Positions 46,343 through 57,700 of a stretch of 64,000 bases of DNA are shown here, piece by piece. Source of the stretch: Sipunculus nudus (taxonomy: Eukaryota > Annelida > Sipuncula > Golfingiida > Sipunculidae); assembly GCA_026874595.1 (NCBI GenBank), contig CM049316.1:37493695-37557694 (forward strand), read 5' to 3'. Below the pieces are notes generated by a model. That model was given only the letters and a program-made list of their open reading frames with translations. It had not been told where the DNA came from and made no database searches. Within the stretch, counting starts at the first letter, position 1. Every line of letters starts with the position of its first letter. The translations under genes were made by a program, and so were the position numbers.

Positions 46343-47280
46343 ATATTCCAGTCGCTTCAGAAATTCATACACCGGTATGTTGACCTTGAAGACCTGGTCA
46401 GTGGTAATGTTTACATTATTTTGCGAAACGGAATGGGACGCAGGGGCACTCCGGTTTTCGATGATCTTTGACTGGATTCTATCGTTGGACGTGTAAAAAT
46501 GGTAACTGTTTTTATACGTTTAAAGTACAGGTTAATGTGAGGAATACATTTAATTCGACAGAGCTCAATTTAACCTCTAATTTAATTGGAGTAGAAAGAA
46601 ATGAAAGATGAATTATATGTGATTTTCAAGGCAAGGAAACTGTTCCTGAGGAGAGAAACGGAAATATGCATATACCTCGTTGGTAGCAGAAGTAGACCTA
46701 ATGGGAGTGCAGGGGGTCGGTCCCCCTTTCAGCTGCAACCTTTTTTAATCGTAAAAAAATTTGAGGACTGGATCGTTCGCCCTTACCCCAACCCAAACCT
46801 TTTCCGGAAATGGGGACCTTGTTTTGTCTTGGATCCTCCCCAGTTGAACCCCTCTGCGTAAAGCGAGCCAGAGTCATGTGTTTTTCACATTGACTGACCA
46901 CACACGTGGGTCAGAGCCTTTGTCAAATGTCAGCGCAAACATGCATAAATCCGTCACTGAAAGCAAGATTATTTATATGCACGGAAGCCTTTAAATCTGC
47001 TTAATTCTGGGCTTGAGATGACCACCAAGAAAATCTGGTTCGGCTGTTTTCGGTGATGGACTCCGCTCATATCAGAAAACACGCAAAAATCACTCAAATT
47101 GATGTGTACATTAAAAATTATTCAGAGAGCGGGGAATCATTTTCTGTTTCCCGTTTATTTCCAAAAAGCCCCAGATCTTTTAACCAATCACGTGTTTTAT
47201 TAGTATTGTTATTCGGGTTATGGTGCAATCTGCATTTATTGATACACAGGTTCTTTATATACAAGTTAAGAATAATAAAT
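46343..47280. other. Unassigned DNA with a GC-rich short repeat
   Basis: 46680-46862 ('gggggtcggtccccct', 'cttggatcctccccagtt') resembles the short repeat at 25210-25440. Open frames here are compositional. Confidence 0.4.
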
Positions 47281-47880
47281 GACTGAAAGATATGTAAAAT
47301 CTTTAATATATAACATATTCACATGAGCAGTTAAATAAGAAACTATACAAGGAAAGCCATTAACTAAAAAAATTACAAAGTAAGCAGATGGAACTTACGG
47401 ACGAAATGTCTAAAATGCACATTATCACAATATCGAGCCACTGTGTACAATTAAGCACATCTTGTATTTGAACAAAACTGACTGATGGGATTATAACAAA
47501 ATATAAAACGTATTAATATAAAACATATTTTCACAAGCAGTATATACAGAGTTATTTAGCAGGCATTTATACAATCATTATAACAAATCAGTTAAATGAG
47601 CACCGCTGTATGTAAATCCATTAATAACAAAATAATAAAAAAGTACACTTAATCTATTAAACTTAGGGAAGAAATGTCTAAAGGAAATTTTTCATAATAA
47701 CGAATCACCGTATACATAATTCAGCACCTCTTGTATTAAAACGAAACAGGATTTATAAAAGAAATATAAAATGTATAAATATAAAACATATTTAGACGAG
47801 TAGTATATATACAGTTAATCAGAACTCGAACAGATCGGTTAAATAAAAGAAAAAACTCACGAATAAAAGAAATGTCCTGT
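47280..47880. repeat. Diverged AT-rich tandem repeat
   Basis: 'atataaaacatatttt'-type phrases at about 47302, 47517 and 47780, and 'gaaatgtctaaa' at 47403, 47671 and (weak) 47868, give about three units 200-268 bp apart. Confidence 0.6.
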
Positions 47881-48699
47881 CTCTCGACAAACAAAATCAT
47901 TTCGAACTTGTATGATTCACTGTGAGGCAAGTACGTGTTATGTCTCTGTTAATCAAGATCTATGAACGATGTGGTAGAGGTCCTGGAGGTACACTGCCAC
48001 AGTATGTACTTCCCTTCTGAAGCTTTTCGTTATCCGCTTTATTCTCCTGTTGAGGTTTCGGTATCGCCTCATTGTGGGTGGTGGGTCACAAATCAAGAGA
48101 ATGGTGACAGTACCAGTAATACTATTTCATATTTTATTAATATGAAAGAATAAACTAGAACGGTATATAGTCCCATTTATGTGTCAACGTACTATGTGAC
48201 AAAAATAACCGTCGTAACCGTTGCGAAAATGATTTAATTTTTCCGGGTTGAATAAAGAAAATAAAATTTTCATCATAGTGGTTTGTAGAGATCAGAGTTT
48301 GCCCAAATCAAAGCAAAAATCAGTAGCAGTCAAGAATACTGCACCTCATAGGAGGCCTATAAAACGTTTATTTGCCATATTCTACCCGTCTTGGTAAAAT
48401 ATTCTACCATATACATCCACAAGCATATTTCCCCCTCTAACAGTATTTTAATGCGTGCAATATATCCTTGAATGTATAAAAAATAAAACCAGAGATTATA
48501 CAGAAATAAATGACCGGGACATAAGATTCTAGGATGAAGGTTGGCAGAAATTTGACAAGGTGGCGTGAACATCGGGTGTTCGGTATGGAGGTACATATCA
48601 GATACATAACAAAAATCTATGAAATAATCAATTAAATTTAATCTTTTATGGAAATGTTGTAGTGTTCTAAATTAACTTCCTTGATTTTCTTTCACCTTT
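47881..48699. other. Unassigned DNA
   Basis: Nothing convincing is recognised on either strand. Confidence 0.4.
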
Positions 48700-48984
48700 T
48701 TATAAACAATTTCCATAAGAACGGAGGCTTTCCGGCTCAGTTTTTGAACGGTTTAACGGTGATACCGAGACTGCCCAACATACGTCGCTGTAGCCACCAA
48801 TGATGACTAAAATGTTTGATACATTGTATATCTGAGAGAAGATTTTAGTCACAACATCATGTATGCACTTGGGTAGGATTTTAAGCTGAGTATGATCAGT
48901 GTCTATAATAGGGAGAGAACCCCTCGGTAACTCGGGTATCTCATTTATTAAAGACAAAATTCCGTTATGATGAGATAATTGCAT
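48700..48984 (-). pseudogene. BACK/Kelch-like fragment
   Basis: 94 open codons on the minus strand with protein-like composition: IPELPRGSLPIIDTDH, then LPKCIHDVVTKIF, then ILVIIGGYSDVCWAVSVSP. A Leu/Pro-rich BACK-type end with a conserved Cys, followed by a VIGG-type Kelch strand, is what is found at the BACK-Kelch junction of KLHL proteins. Those are substrate adaptors of Cullin-3 ubiquitin ligases. No BTB part upstream and no further Kelch repeats downstream were found. It is at most one exon or a remnant, and the match could be chance. Confidence 0.3.
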
Positions 48985-50383
48985 TAGGTCTATAACTCAT
49001 ATAAAACAGGGCCAGTACACAAAGCATTGTCGCCGCTACGTATACATTCTAACTGCTTCTGTCATGGGGGTTATGAGCAGTACGACCCGTGTCTTGGACC
49101 CAAATGCATGAATAAGTGAAGTAGACATATGATACCTTAATGTAGACTAGCTGGTGTTCTTACTCTTGACACAAGCTTTCGGGGGTACAGCCCCCTTCTT
49201 CAGGTGTAAATGAAGTCTGGTAGTTGTTTCCTGGTGGGTGTTACTGGCTTACAGGATTTGTTCTCTATGGTATTGTTCTTGAACACATTTACTAAAGTAA
49301 AATGCACTTGCAGTTGCCATTAATTGTAGCAGTTGTATTAAAAATAAAATACTTTTGCCATGGTGAAGAAGTTTTAATGTCGCCTCATCCGCGAAACTGA
49401 AAATTTAACACAGCCTTTCCGGAAAATACGATCGTATTGTGGCCAAACACCACTTATCTGTATATATAGGGAGGCGTTAACGGTGCATGCTAGAGGTTTC
49501 GTCGCTGGGGTCGGACTATTTAAAAATTCCTAAAAATATATACAAGCTGCTTTACATATACGTATAAGTACTCGATATTTGAAACCCGTCCATTAACCAA
49601 CATCTCGGAATAACTGTACAAACCCATTGTCATCATTATATATATATATATATATATTGTTACGGTCCCTTTTCACACCAAACAACTCAGACCGAACCGT
49701 AACACATATGCTCAGACACGTTCTCTTCAAATGAATACGTAACCAAAATATGGGTGCAAAAACAGTGCTATATTCATATATTACAATATTTACATTCGTA
49801 CACAAATAATATAATAGTCAATACACAACGTAATTTATAACAAAGTCTCTGAAGAAAACTGAGTCTCTAAATAAGGTCACCGCAACGAAATACTTAACTG
49901 AATCCGGTATACGAGAAACTGAAGTCCATCATCAACACATAGTTCGGGCACACACAAAACTGAAGTCCTGTATTAATCCATGTGGCACCAGAAAACATAG
50001 TCTCTCCTCTTCCTACATAATAAAGTTCATAGCGTTGTTCATGGCATTCCATGGGCTTGGGGACCAAGAGCCCACGGTCACGGTCCCCGGGGAAAACAGT
50101 AACGTGGCGTAGCAAAATCAATAGTCCCGCCTCGTACTGCAGGCGAGTTCGTTTTATAGCCTTTCAAGAATGGGTGGAAACCGCAGAAGTTTGTGGTTTT
50201 GCTTGAGAGAAACGACAGCGCCGTCAGAACTACAAAACCAGTACTGAATGGTCCCAGAATAGTGTTTATGTTTCTCAAAGCGCGTCAGTAGTCACTGATA
50301 GCGGGATGGATCCATACGCGTGGAAACGGGGGCGGCCACACCACTTCGTGGCGCCATCCTCCGATGTCCGGGTGACGTCCATG

Positions 50384-50424
<41 letters not shown>

Positions 50425-50655
50425 TTTTACAAAAAGAAGCTTTTGTAATCATGTGCCAAAATGTTCGCATGTTTATACCGTTTTTAAACCGTTGCCCATG
50501 TATGTTTCTTAAAATAATGGTAGCAGGCATGTGTTTCCAAATTTTGTAATAAACCACACAGTATCAACATTCAGAATGACTGATTCTAGAAAGGTTAAAA
50601 GATAGATTAAGATTCTCCGAATAAAGATCACGCCTTCATTCAAGACCATTTTATA
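48985..50655. other. Non-coding DNA with a hairpin and microsatellites
   Basis: Holds a hairpin at 49181-49195, a TA microsatellite at 49637-49658, a GC-richer block at 49660-50380 without recognised coding, and a TA run at 50388-50422. The minus-strand open frames at 49593-50278 are not recognised. Confidence 0.45.
49181..49195. other. GGGGG-TACAG-CCCCC hairpin
   Basis: Perfect 5-bp GC stem preceded by 'acaagctttc' and followed by 'ttcttcagg'. AAGCTTTCG...hairpin...CTTCTTCAGG is a common terminal motif of interspersed repeats in invertebrates. The phrase 'gaagtctggtagttgttt' that follows recurs at 53.13 kb. Confidence 0.5.
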
Positions 50656-51405
50656 TCAACACTTTAAGAAATCGCCTGAAACGTTTCTCTCGTTCTTCAG
50701 GGGTTTTATATTCCCATAGCGCAGGGCTGACATACGGATGCCTCTGCCATACAGGGCTCTCTGGAAGTCATTATACTGCGCTTCCACAGTTTCGTACAGA
50801 TTCAACGCAAATTCGTACAGATTACTCTGTTTCCACTGCAAATCCATTTTCAGCAGATGATTTACCGACTCCGAATCATTGTTCGTCCTGTTGTTAATTA
50901 CGGATTTTCTTCAGCGTTTTTGGTTTAACAACGAAGTCTGAGAGGAGGGGGGATCATTCTAAAATGCAGATAGCCAATAAAATTTGGTGCGTGAATTCTA
51001 GCAGGTCGGTGCACAGATCCTCGAATTCTGAGTCACTCTCTAAGTTTGCGGAAACCGTCCGAACTAAACAATTTGTTTACAATACTTTGTCTGATCTTTT
51101 TTTCAACAGGACACTGATTTATAAGATATTCGATGGCATTTTATTTCAGGTGCCGAATGCAAAGAATTTGTGTACAGTTTGGAAAACTGTGACGAATGGC
51201 TTTCCTAAGGGCCTTTTCATCATCAGATCAAATGAAAAGGTTTACGGGGTAATTAGGCGTCTGTTATGATAAGGCAGTTGATAGTTGTGAAAAAATGTGA
51301 AAATGCAGAGAAAGTAGAGCTGCTGTGCAGAAACATCGGGCCAATTACAATTGGATGTTCTCCGGTCGCATTGTGTTTGACTGCCATGTGTTTGAACACG
51401 GTACA
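50656..51405 (-). pseudogene. MULE transposase pseudogene (locus C)
   Basis: The minus strand gives transposase blocks in the right order. At 51405-51250: VFKHMAVKHNATGEHPIVIG then PMFLHSSSTFSAFSHFF, the region before the second catalytic acid. At 51240-51060: SDDEKALRKAIRHSFPN then QILCIRHLK, the DxExAL...C-RH motif of MULEs. At 50902-50656: RTNNDSESVNHLLKM, WKQSNLYEFA, then RALYGRGIRMS, the post-catalytic NNxxESxNHxLK segment. Stops follow RHLK and GFRKLRE, and there are frameshifts between blocks, so it is dead. No SWIM finger was found after it. Upstream DNA to 51.6 kb shows no transposase similarity. The plus-strand open frame at 50964-51269 is its antisense shadow. Confidence 0.8.
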
Positions 51406-52258
51406 TGCAAAAAATATAACCGATTACCATTTAATTTAGGGCTTGCGATTCATCGCTTGCATTGTTATTTACTGCCCTAATGAGTATGGTGTGTGTAAGT
51501 TTATCAGTTGTACCAGATAGGCAGATACACACGTAACCGTTGCATTGTTCCGAAAGACATAAATGCACATGCAGCTTTTTCGTGGAATCACTCAAGTAGG
51601 TTAATGTATCCACTAAAATTTGGTATAGATTCTATTTATATAGGTGAAATAAAAAAAAATGTTTGTTTGGCATAGGTTGAAAATATATTACGTTATAATA
51701 ATAATAATAATAATATATATATATATATATATTAATATATATATAATATCAATTATTTTTTAATGCATCAACCGCTAACCCAGTATTTCCGCGACTGCGT
51801 AAGATGATACGTACCAACGCCTCAAAATTATACGCTACTAATATAAAGGGGATGGAAAATCAAACACACTCAAGAGATGCACAGATCATAATCTATATAT
51901 ATCAGCCTATCATTGTGTAATAAGTTTTATAGTAATATATATGATACATTTATACTTTTAACTAATATTTAAAAAAATGCAAAAAAAGGTGAAAACTTGG
52001 TATTCCCATCTGTCCAACGGTATCTCCATGTTGTGACATTTAAAATTACAAATACAAGAATCCAGGCATATTTTCATAACAAACAGGGTGCATTGGTTGA
52101 CCACGAGGTTGCCGTCGGTATTCCTGTTTGCCCGTCGGAAATTCAGGCTGGCCATCAGTTGCAATCGGTGGCTGTCGGTAAATAGTCCGACCGAACGTAG
52201 GCATCTATAGCCTGAATCCATGTAAATGCAAACATAGTATAAAAGGAAGGTTACGCAA
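51406..52258. other. AT-rich DNA with a microsatellite
   Basis: AAT and TA repeats at about 51690-51747. 51958-52258 is open on the minus strand downstream of the next entry's stop codon but is not recognised. Confidence 0.45.
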
Positions 52259-52614
52259 TTACGGTTGTTCAATCTGAGATTTTCGCAAGAGATCCAATTC
52301 CAGAATAACGAGTCTGCTTTCTTCTGAGAGCAGATTCAGCAGTAAGTACATGTTGAGCTGACCTCTGTTGGCGTTGCTGTTCAGACGTCTGTGCCAGCCC
52401 TCACAGTCATTGTTGGTTCTGATGGACCTGTTGAACACAGACCTGCGAAAAACAATATTTAAATATGGCTTATTAAAATAAAGATTATGATTATCACATC
52501 TATCATTTGTTTAATTATTTTAAACTGACCCTAAGCCTTCAAATTATACGGAATGCAATTATTATTTAAACTAGAAATGAAACAGAAAGATACTTACCAG
52601 GCTAGGTAGAATGA
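52259..52614 (-). pseudogene. Two spliced exons of an NNDxEGWHxRLN transposon-type protein
   Basis: A short minus-strand exon ending at 52598 (SFYLAW plus two bases of a split codon) has a consensus donor (gtaagtat). A 155-bp intron ends in a good acceptor (ttgtttttcgcag). The next exon, 52442-52259, reads in the same frame: SVFNRSIRTNNDCEGWHRRL, then NSNANRGQLNMYLLLNLLSE, then RKSQIEQP and TAA. WSV-x-RTNNDVEGWHxRLN is the familiar C-terminal signature of FLYWCH-associated MULE-type proteins in invertebrates. Splice sites and frame are intact here. The 5' limit of the first exon is uncertain because a stop lies just upstream. The rest of the protein is not visible up to 53.4 kb. Confidence 0.6.
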
Positions 52615-53253
52615 CTGCTCTTATAGAATTTGGTGGCTCTTCACCTCGGTAGCCGACACTGTCGTAAAACCAACCCCAGAGAGAATAAGAAGCCATATTC
52701 TGGCTGCCTTGGGCAGCCTTTTATAGGTCCCACTGGTCTAGTCCAAAAGGGACCGAACTTCTGGGTTATTCCAAATGTAATAAGGCTACATAAGGCAGGG
52801 TCCCACCCTGCCTTGTGATTGGCTAACGGGCATCTCTATATTCACTGTCAATCAGTGTTGATGTCCCACCCCTGGCCAACTGAGGTGGAAAATTGTGTGG
52901 TAACAGTCATAATATCTACCTTTGGGAGAGAAGGATTTGTTTTTGTATGTTATATTGCCAAAACATGAACGGTAGTCTGTGTATAGGCTGTTAGCCGGCT
53001 ACCCAACCAAACTCCCACGTGGGAAGGGTGTTGCAGGTTTATCTAATGCTCGGTATCCCTGGAAGCGGGATGCCAACAGCGGGTAGGGAGTGCACTCTCC
53101 CCACACAGCACTACCTGGGATAAGGGTCTTTGAAGTCTGATAGTTGTTTTGAAAGTTCAGGGCAGGTGTAATTTTTATTTAACATTCAAATACGACAAGA
53201 TATATAAGTGGAATGACGTACATGCATGCACAAAGTAATGGTAAGTGTATATT

Positions 53254-53284
<31 letters not shown>

Positions 53285-53459
53285 TTGTAAAGGTATAAGT
53301 CCATGAGTGACCCTTTGGTCTATTTAGGATGAAAGGTTCCTGATCATTCCAGTTGGTTGAGCCACTGGCCTACTATGTATTAATCAGATGCACCGTGTGG
53401 TGTAGCAGGTGGTGAGCAAAAAAACTGGCTGGGTGCAGTTTCATGCTATGTCAATATGG
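52615..53459. other. Unassigned DNA
   Basis: Moderately GC-rich with a (TG)n run at about 53265-53285. The phrase 'gaagtctgatagttgtttt' (53128) echoes 49214. No gene is recognised. Confidence 0.45.
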
Positions 53460-53467
53460 CTTGCTGC
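53460..53467. repeat. Left 8-bp target-site duplication of the hAT element
   Basis: CTTGCTGC, repeated exactly at 54477-54484. Confidence 0.9.
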
Positions 53468-54476
53468 CAGGGTTGGGGCCGATGTACTCAGTACTTGTGT
53501 ACTCCTGTACTCGAGTACATATTTTCATGTACTCATGTGTACTCAGTACTCGTACAGTTTTTTTGTACTCGCACTTGTACTTGTACTCGAGTACAGTAAA
53601 AAATACCCTGTACTCTTGAGTACAATCTGAGTACATCTGAGTACTTTTTCCAAAGAAACATGCAATTCATGTATATTGTATTAATTTATTAAAAGCCAAA
53701 GTTACAGTCTAACAATGTTCAGTCACATGAACACCCTAAAAGTTAACATTAGAGTCAACAGGGCACAGCTGTATCCTTAGAGATGGCATTCTCCCTAAAT
53801 GTCAGTAGAAAATGATCACCCCACTGCTGCTACACATTGTTGTAACATCACCCACTGAAACATCCCTGCAAAACCTTGTTAATAACTGGCTGTAACTGTC
53901 TTACTTATTCATGTAGTGTAATGAAGATGTAATGTAGGTTTCTCTGTGTACCTGCATCTTCTGCACCAGTGGAGAGACTGTTTAGCATTGGGGAAAAAGT
54001 TTTTCGGCCAGAGCGGTGTCAGTTGAGTGACAGCACCTTTGAACAGTTGATGTTAATTCGTAGTAATGGGATCTAAGCCTGACAGTGACAGTTTTTCTCC
54101 ATGAACTGTGTATCCCACATATTTCACATGTTAATTTCATGTCTTAAAACCAGTTTTAGTTTTTTAAATAACATCTGCACCTTTACAACGTGGCCAAAGA
54201 GATTCTGAGACTTTTTATATTTTATAGTTTGTCAGTATTGCCTACAAACATTGATGTATTTAATTAAAAAAATGTTTTAAAGGGAGTACCAAGGTTGTTC
54301 TTCTTTAAGAATGAAAACTGTACTTGTACTTGTACTCGAGTACATTTTAATGTACTTGTACTTGTACTTGAGTACATTCAAAATTTGAGTACTCGTACTT
54401 GTACTTGTACTCAGGTAAAAGCAAAGTACTTGTACTTGTACTCAAGTACATTTCAGAGTACTTGACCCCAACCCTG
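53468..54476 (+). mobile_element. hAT-superfamily element, decayed, with TIRs and 8-bp TSD
   Basis: 1009 bp. The left end CAGGGTTGGGG is perfectly inverted at the right end CCCCAACCCTG, and the element is flanked by the 8-bp duplication CTTGCTGC. An 8-bp TSD with CAGGG-type TIRs defines hAT. The subterminal regions (53485-53645 and 54318-54462) are packed with GTACTC/GTACTTG strings in opposite orientations. Inside lies the C-terminal end of a transposase. It is an internally deleted, non-autonomous copy. Confidence 0.9.
53933..54076 (+). pseudogene. hAT transposase C-terminal (dimerisation) remnant
   Basis: The open frame reads VPASSAPVERLFSIGEKVF, then RPERCQLSDSTFEQLMLIR, SNGI, TAA at 54074-54076. 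PASSAxxERxFSxxGxxxxxxRxxLxxxxxExLxxI is the hallmark of the hAT C-terminal dimerisation domain. Only this last ~47-codon piece is left; the RNase-H-fold core and the BED finger are missing. It reads 5'-3' in the element's orientation and ends about 400 bp before the right TIR. Confidence 0.88.
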
Positions 54477-54484
54477 CTTGCTGC
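54477..54484. repeat. Right 8-bp target-site duplication of the hAT element
   Basis: CTTGCTGC, identical to 53460-53467. Confidence 0.9.
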
Positions 54485-54782
54485 CCGGTGGCTGTGTGTC
54501 CATCCAAGAATGGAACATCTGAAATTAAAAGAACAGCAGCAGTATCTGTCCATATAAGACGCCTGTAACCTATACATGACTATTTAAGAAAAAATAACTC
54601 ACACATAAATTTGCACATAACCAAACATGAAGGATGCTGATAAGCAGCCATTTGGTAAAGCATTGAAATAATTGATCTAAGTTTTCTAGCACACATTATA
54701 AAATAAACGTGACAACAGATACATAGTGACCCTCTGCTAGGCAAAATCTGGGCTCTTCTTTTCCTTCTCATACGGAGGATAT
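54485..54782. other. Spacer between hAT element and satellite
   Basis: No feature recognised. Confidence 0.6.
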
Positions 54783-57700
54783 AGAACTAGGGGTAACTAT
54801 GGTCCCCAAAATTTGTATAGCCCTAAGACATAAGGTGGACAAAAGTAACCACCGTATCAGATTTAATGTTCAGTATAAAACTAGGGGTAACCATGGTCCC
54901 CAAAATTTGTATAGCCCTAAGACATAAGGTGGACAAAAGTAACCACCGTATCAGATTTAATGTACAGTATAAAACTAGGGGTAACCATGGTCCCCAAAAT
55001 TTGTATAGCCCTAAGACATAAGGTGGACAAAAGTAACCACCGTATCAGATTTAATGTACAGTATAAAACTAGGGGTAACCATGGTCCCCAAAATTTGTAT
55101 AGCCCTAAGACATAAGGTGGACAAAAGTAACCACCGTATCAGATTTAATGTACAGTATAAAACTAGGGGTAACCATGGTCCCCAAAATTTGTATAGCCCT
55201 AAGACATAAGGTGGACAAAAGTAACCACCGTATCAGATTTAATGTACAGTATAAAACTAGGGGTAACCATGGTCCCCAAAATTTGTATAGCCCTAAGACA
55301 TAAGGTGGACAAAAGTAACCACCGTATCAGATTTAATGTACAGTATAAAACTAGGGGTAACCATGGTCCCCAAAATTTGTATAGCCCTAAGACATAAGGT
55401 GGACAAAAGTAACCACCGTATCAGATTTAATGTACAGTATAAAACTAGGGGTAACCATGGTCCCCAAAATTTGTATAGCCCTAAGACATAAGGTGGACAA
55501 AAGTAACCACCGTATCAGATTTAATGTACAGTATAAAACTAGGGGTAACCATGGTCCCCAAAATTTGTATAGCCCTAAGACATAAGGTGGACAAAAGTAA
55601 CCACCGTATCAGATTTAATGTACAGTATAAAACTAGGGGTAACCATGGTCGCCAAAATTTGTATAGCCCTAAGACATAAGGTGGACAAAAGTAACCACCG
55701 TATCAGATTTAATGTACAGTATAAAACTAGGGGTAACCATTGTCCCCAAAATTTGTATAGCCCTAAGACATAAGGTGGACAAAAGTAACAACCGTATCAG
55801 ATTTAATGTACAGTATAAAACTAGGGGTAACCATGGTCCCCAAAATTTGTATAGCCCTAAGACATAAGGTGGACAAAAGTAACCACCGTATCAGATTTAA
55901 TGTACAGTATAAAACTAGGGGTAACCATGGTCCCCAAAATTTGTATAGCCCTAAGACATAATGTGGACGAAAGTAACCACCGTATCAGATTTAATGTACA
56001 GTATAAAACTAGGGGTAACCATGGTCCCCAAAATTTGTAGAGCCCTAAGACATAAGGTGGACAAAAGTAACCACCGTATCAGATTTAATGTACAGTATAA
56101 AACTAGGGGTAACCATGGTCCCCAAAATTTGTAGAGCCCTAAGACATAAGGTGGACAAAAGTAACCACCGTATCAGATTTAATGTACAGTATAAAACTAG
56201 GGGTAACCATGGTCCCCAAAATTTGTAGAGCCCTAAGACATAAGGTGGACAAAAGTAACCACCGTATCAGATTTAATGTACAGTATAAAACTAGGGGTAA
56301 CCATGGTCCCCAAAATTTGTAGAGCCCTAAGACATAAGGTGGACAAAAGTAACCACCGTATCAGATTTAATGTACAGTATAAAACTAGGGGTAACCATGG
56401 TCCCCAAAATTTGTAGAGCCCTAAGACATAAGGTGGACAAAAGTAACCACCGTATCAGATTTAATGTACAGTATAAAACTAGGGGTAACCATGGTCCCCA
56501 AAATTTGTAGAGCCCTAAGACATAAGGTGGACAAAAGTAACCACCGTATCAGATTTAATGTACAGTATAAAACTAGGGGTAACCATGGTCCCCAAAATTT
56601 GTAGAGCCCTAAGACATAAGGTGGACAAAAGTAACCACCGTATCAGATTTAATGTACAGTATAAAACTAGGGGTAATCATGGTCCCCAAAATTTGTATAG
56701 CCCTAAGACATAAGGTGGACAAAAGTAACCACCGTATCAGATTTAATGTACAGTATAAAACTAGGGGTAACTATGGTCCCCAAAATTTGTATAGCCCTAA
56801 GACATAAGGTGGACAAAAGTAACCACCGTATCAGATTTAATGTACAGTATAAAACTAGGGGTAACTATGGTCCCCAAAATTTGTATAGCCCTAAGACATA
56901 AGGTGGACAAAAGTAACCACCGTATCAGATTTAATGTACAGTATAAAACTAGGGGTAACTATGGTCCCCAAAATTTGTATAGCCCTAAGACATAAGGTGG
57001 ACAAAAGTAACCACCGTATCAGATTTAATGTACAGTATAAAACTAGGGGTAACTATGGTCCCCAAAATTTGTATAGCCCTAAGATATAAGGTGGACAAAA
57101 GTAACCACCGTATCAGATTTAATGTACAGTATAAAACTAGGGGAAACTATGGTCCCCAAAATTTGTATAGCCCTAGGACATAAGGTGGACAAAAGTAACC
57201 ACCGTATCAGATTTAATGTACAGTATAACACTAGGGGTAACTATGGTCCCCAAAATTTGTATAGCCCTAGGACATAAGGTGGACAAAAGTAACCACCGTA
57301 TCAGATTTAATGTACAGTATAAAACTAGGGGTAACTATGGTCCCCAAAATTTGTATAGCCCTAGGACATAAGGTGGACAAAAGTAACCACCGTATCAGAT
57401 TTAATGTACAGTATAAAACTAGGGGTAACTATGGTCCCCAAAATTTGTATAGCCCTAGGACATAAGGTGGACAAAAGTAACCACCGTATCAGATTTAATG
57501 TACAGTATAAAACTAGGGGTAACTATGGTCCCCAAAATTTGTATAGCCCTAAGACATAAGGTGGACAAAAGTAACCACCGTATCAGATTTAATGTACAGT
57601 ATAAAACTAGGGGTAACCATGGTCCCCAAAATTTGTATAGCCCTAAGACATAAGGTGGACAAAAGTAACCTCCGTATCAGATTTAATGTACAGTATAAAA

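Noticed and set aside
49658-50280. Solo LTR or retroelement starting TGTTACGGTCC
   Set aside because: No matching second end, primer-binding site, target duplication or coding was found.
50964-51269. 101-codon plus-strand frame
   Set aside because: The minus strand over the same bases carries MULE transposase motifs; the plus frame is its shadow.
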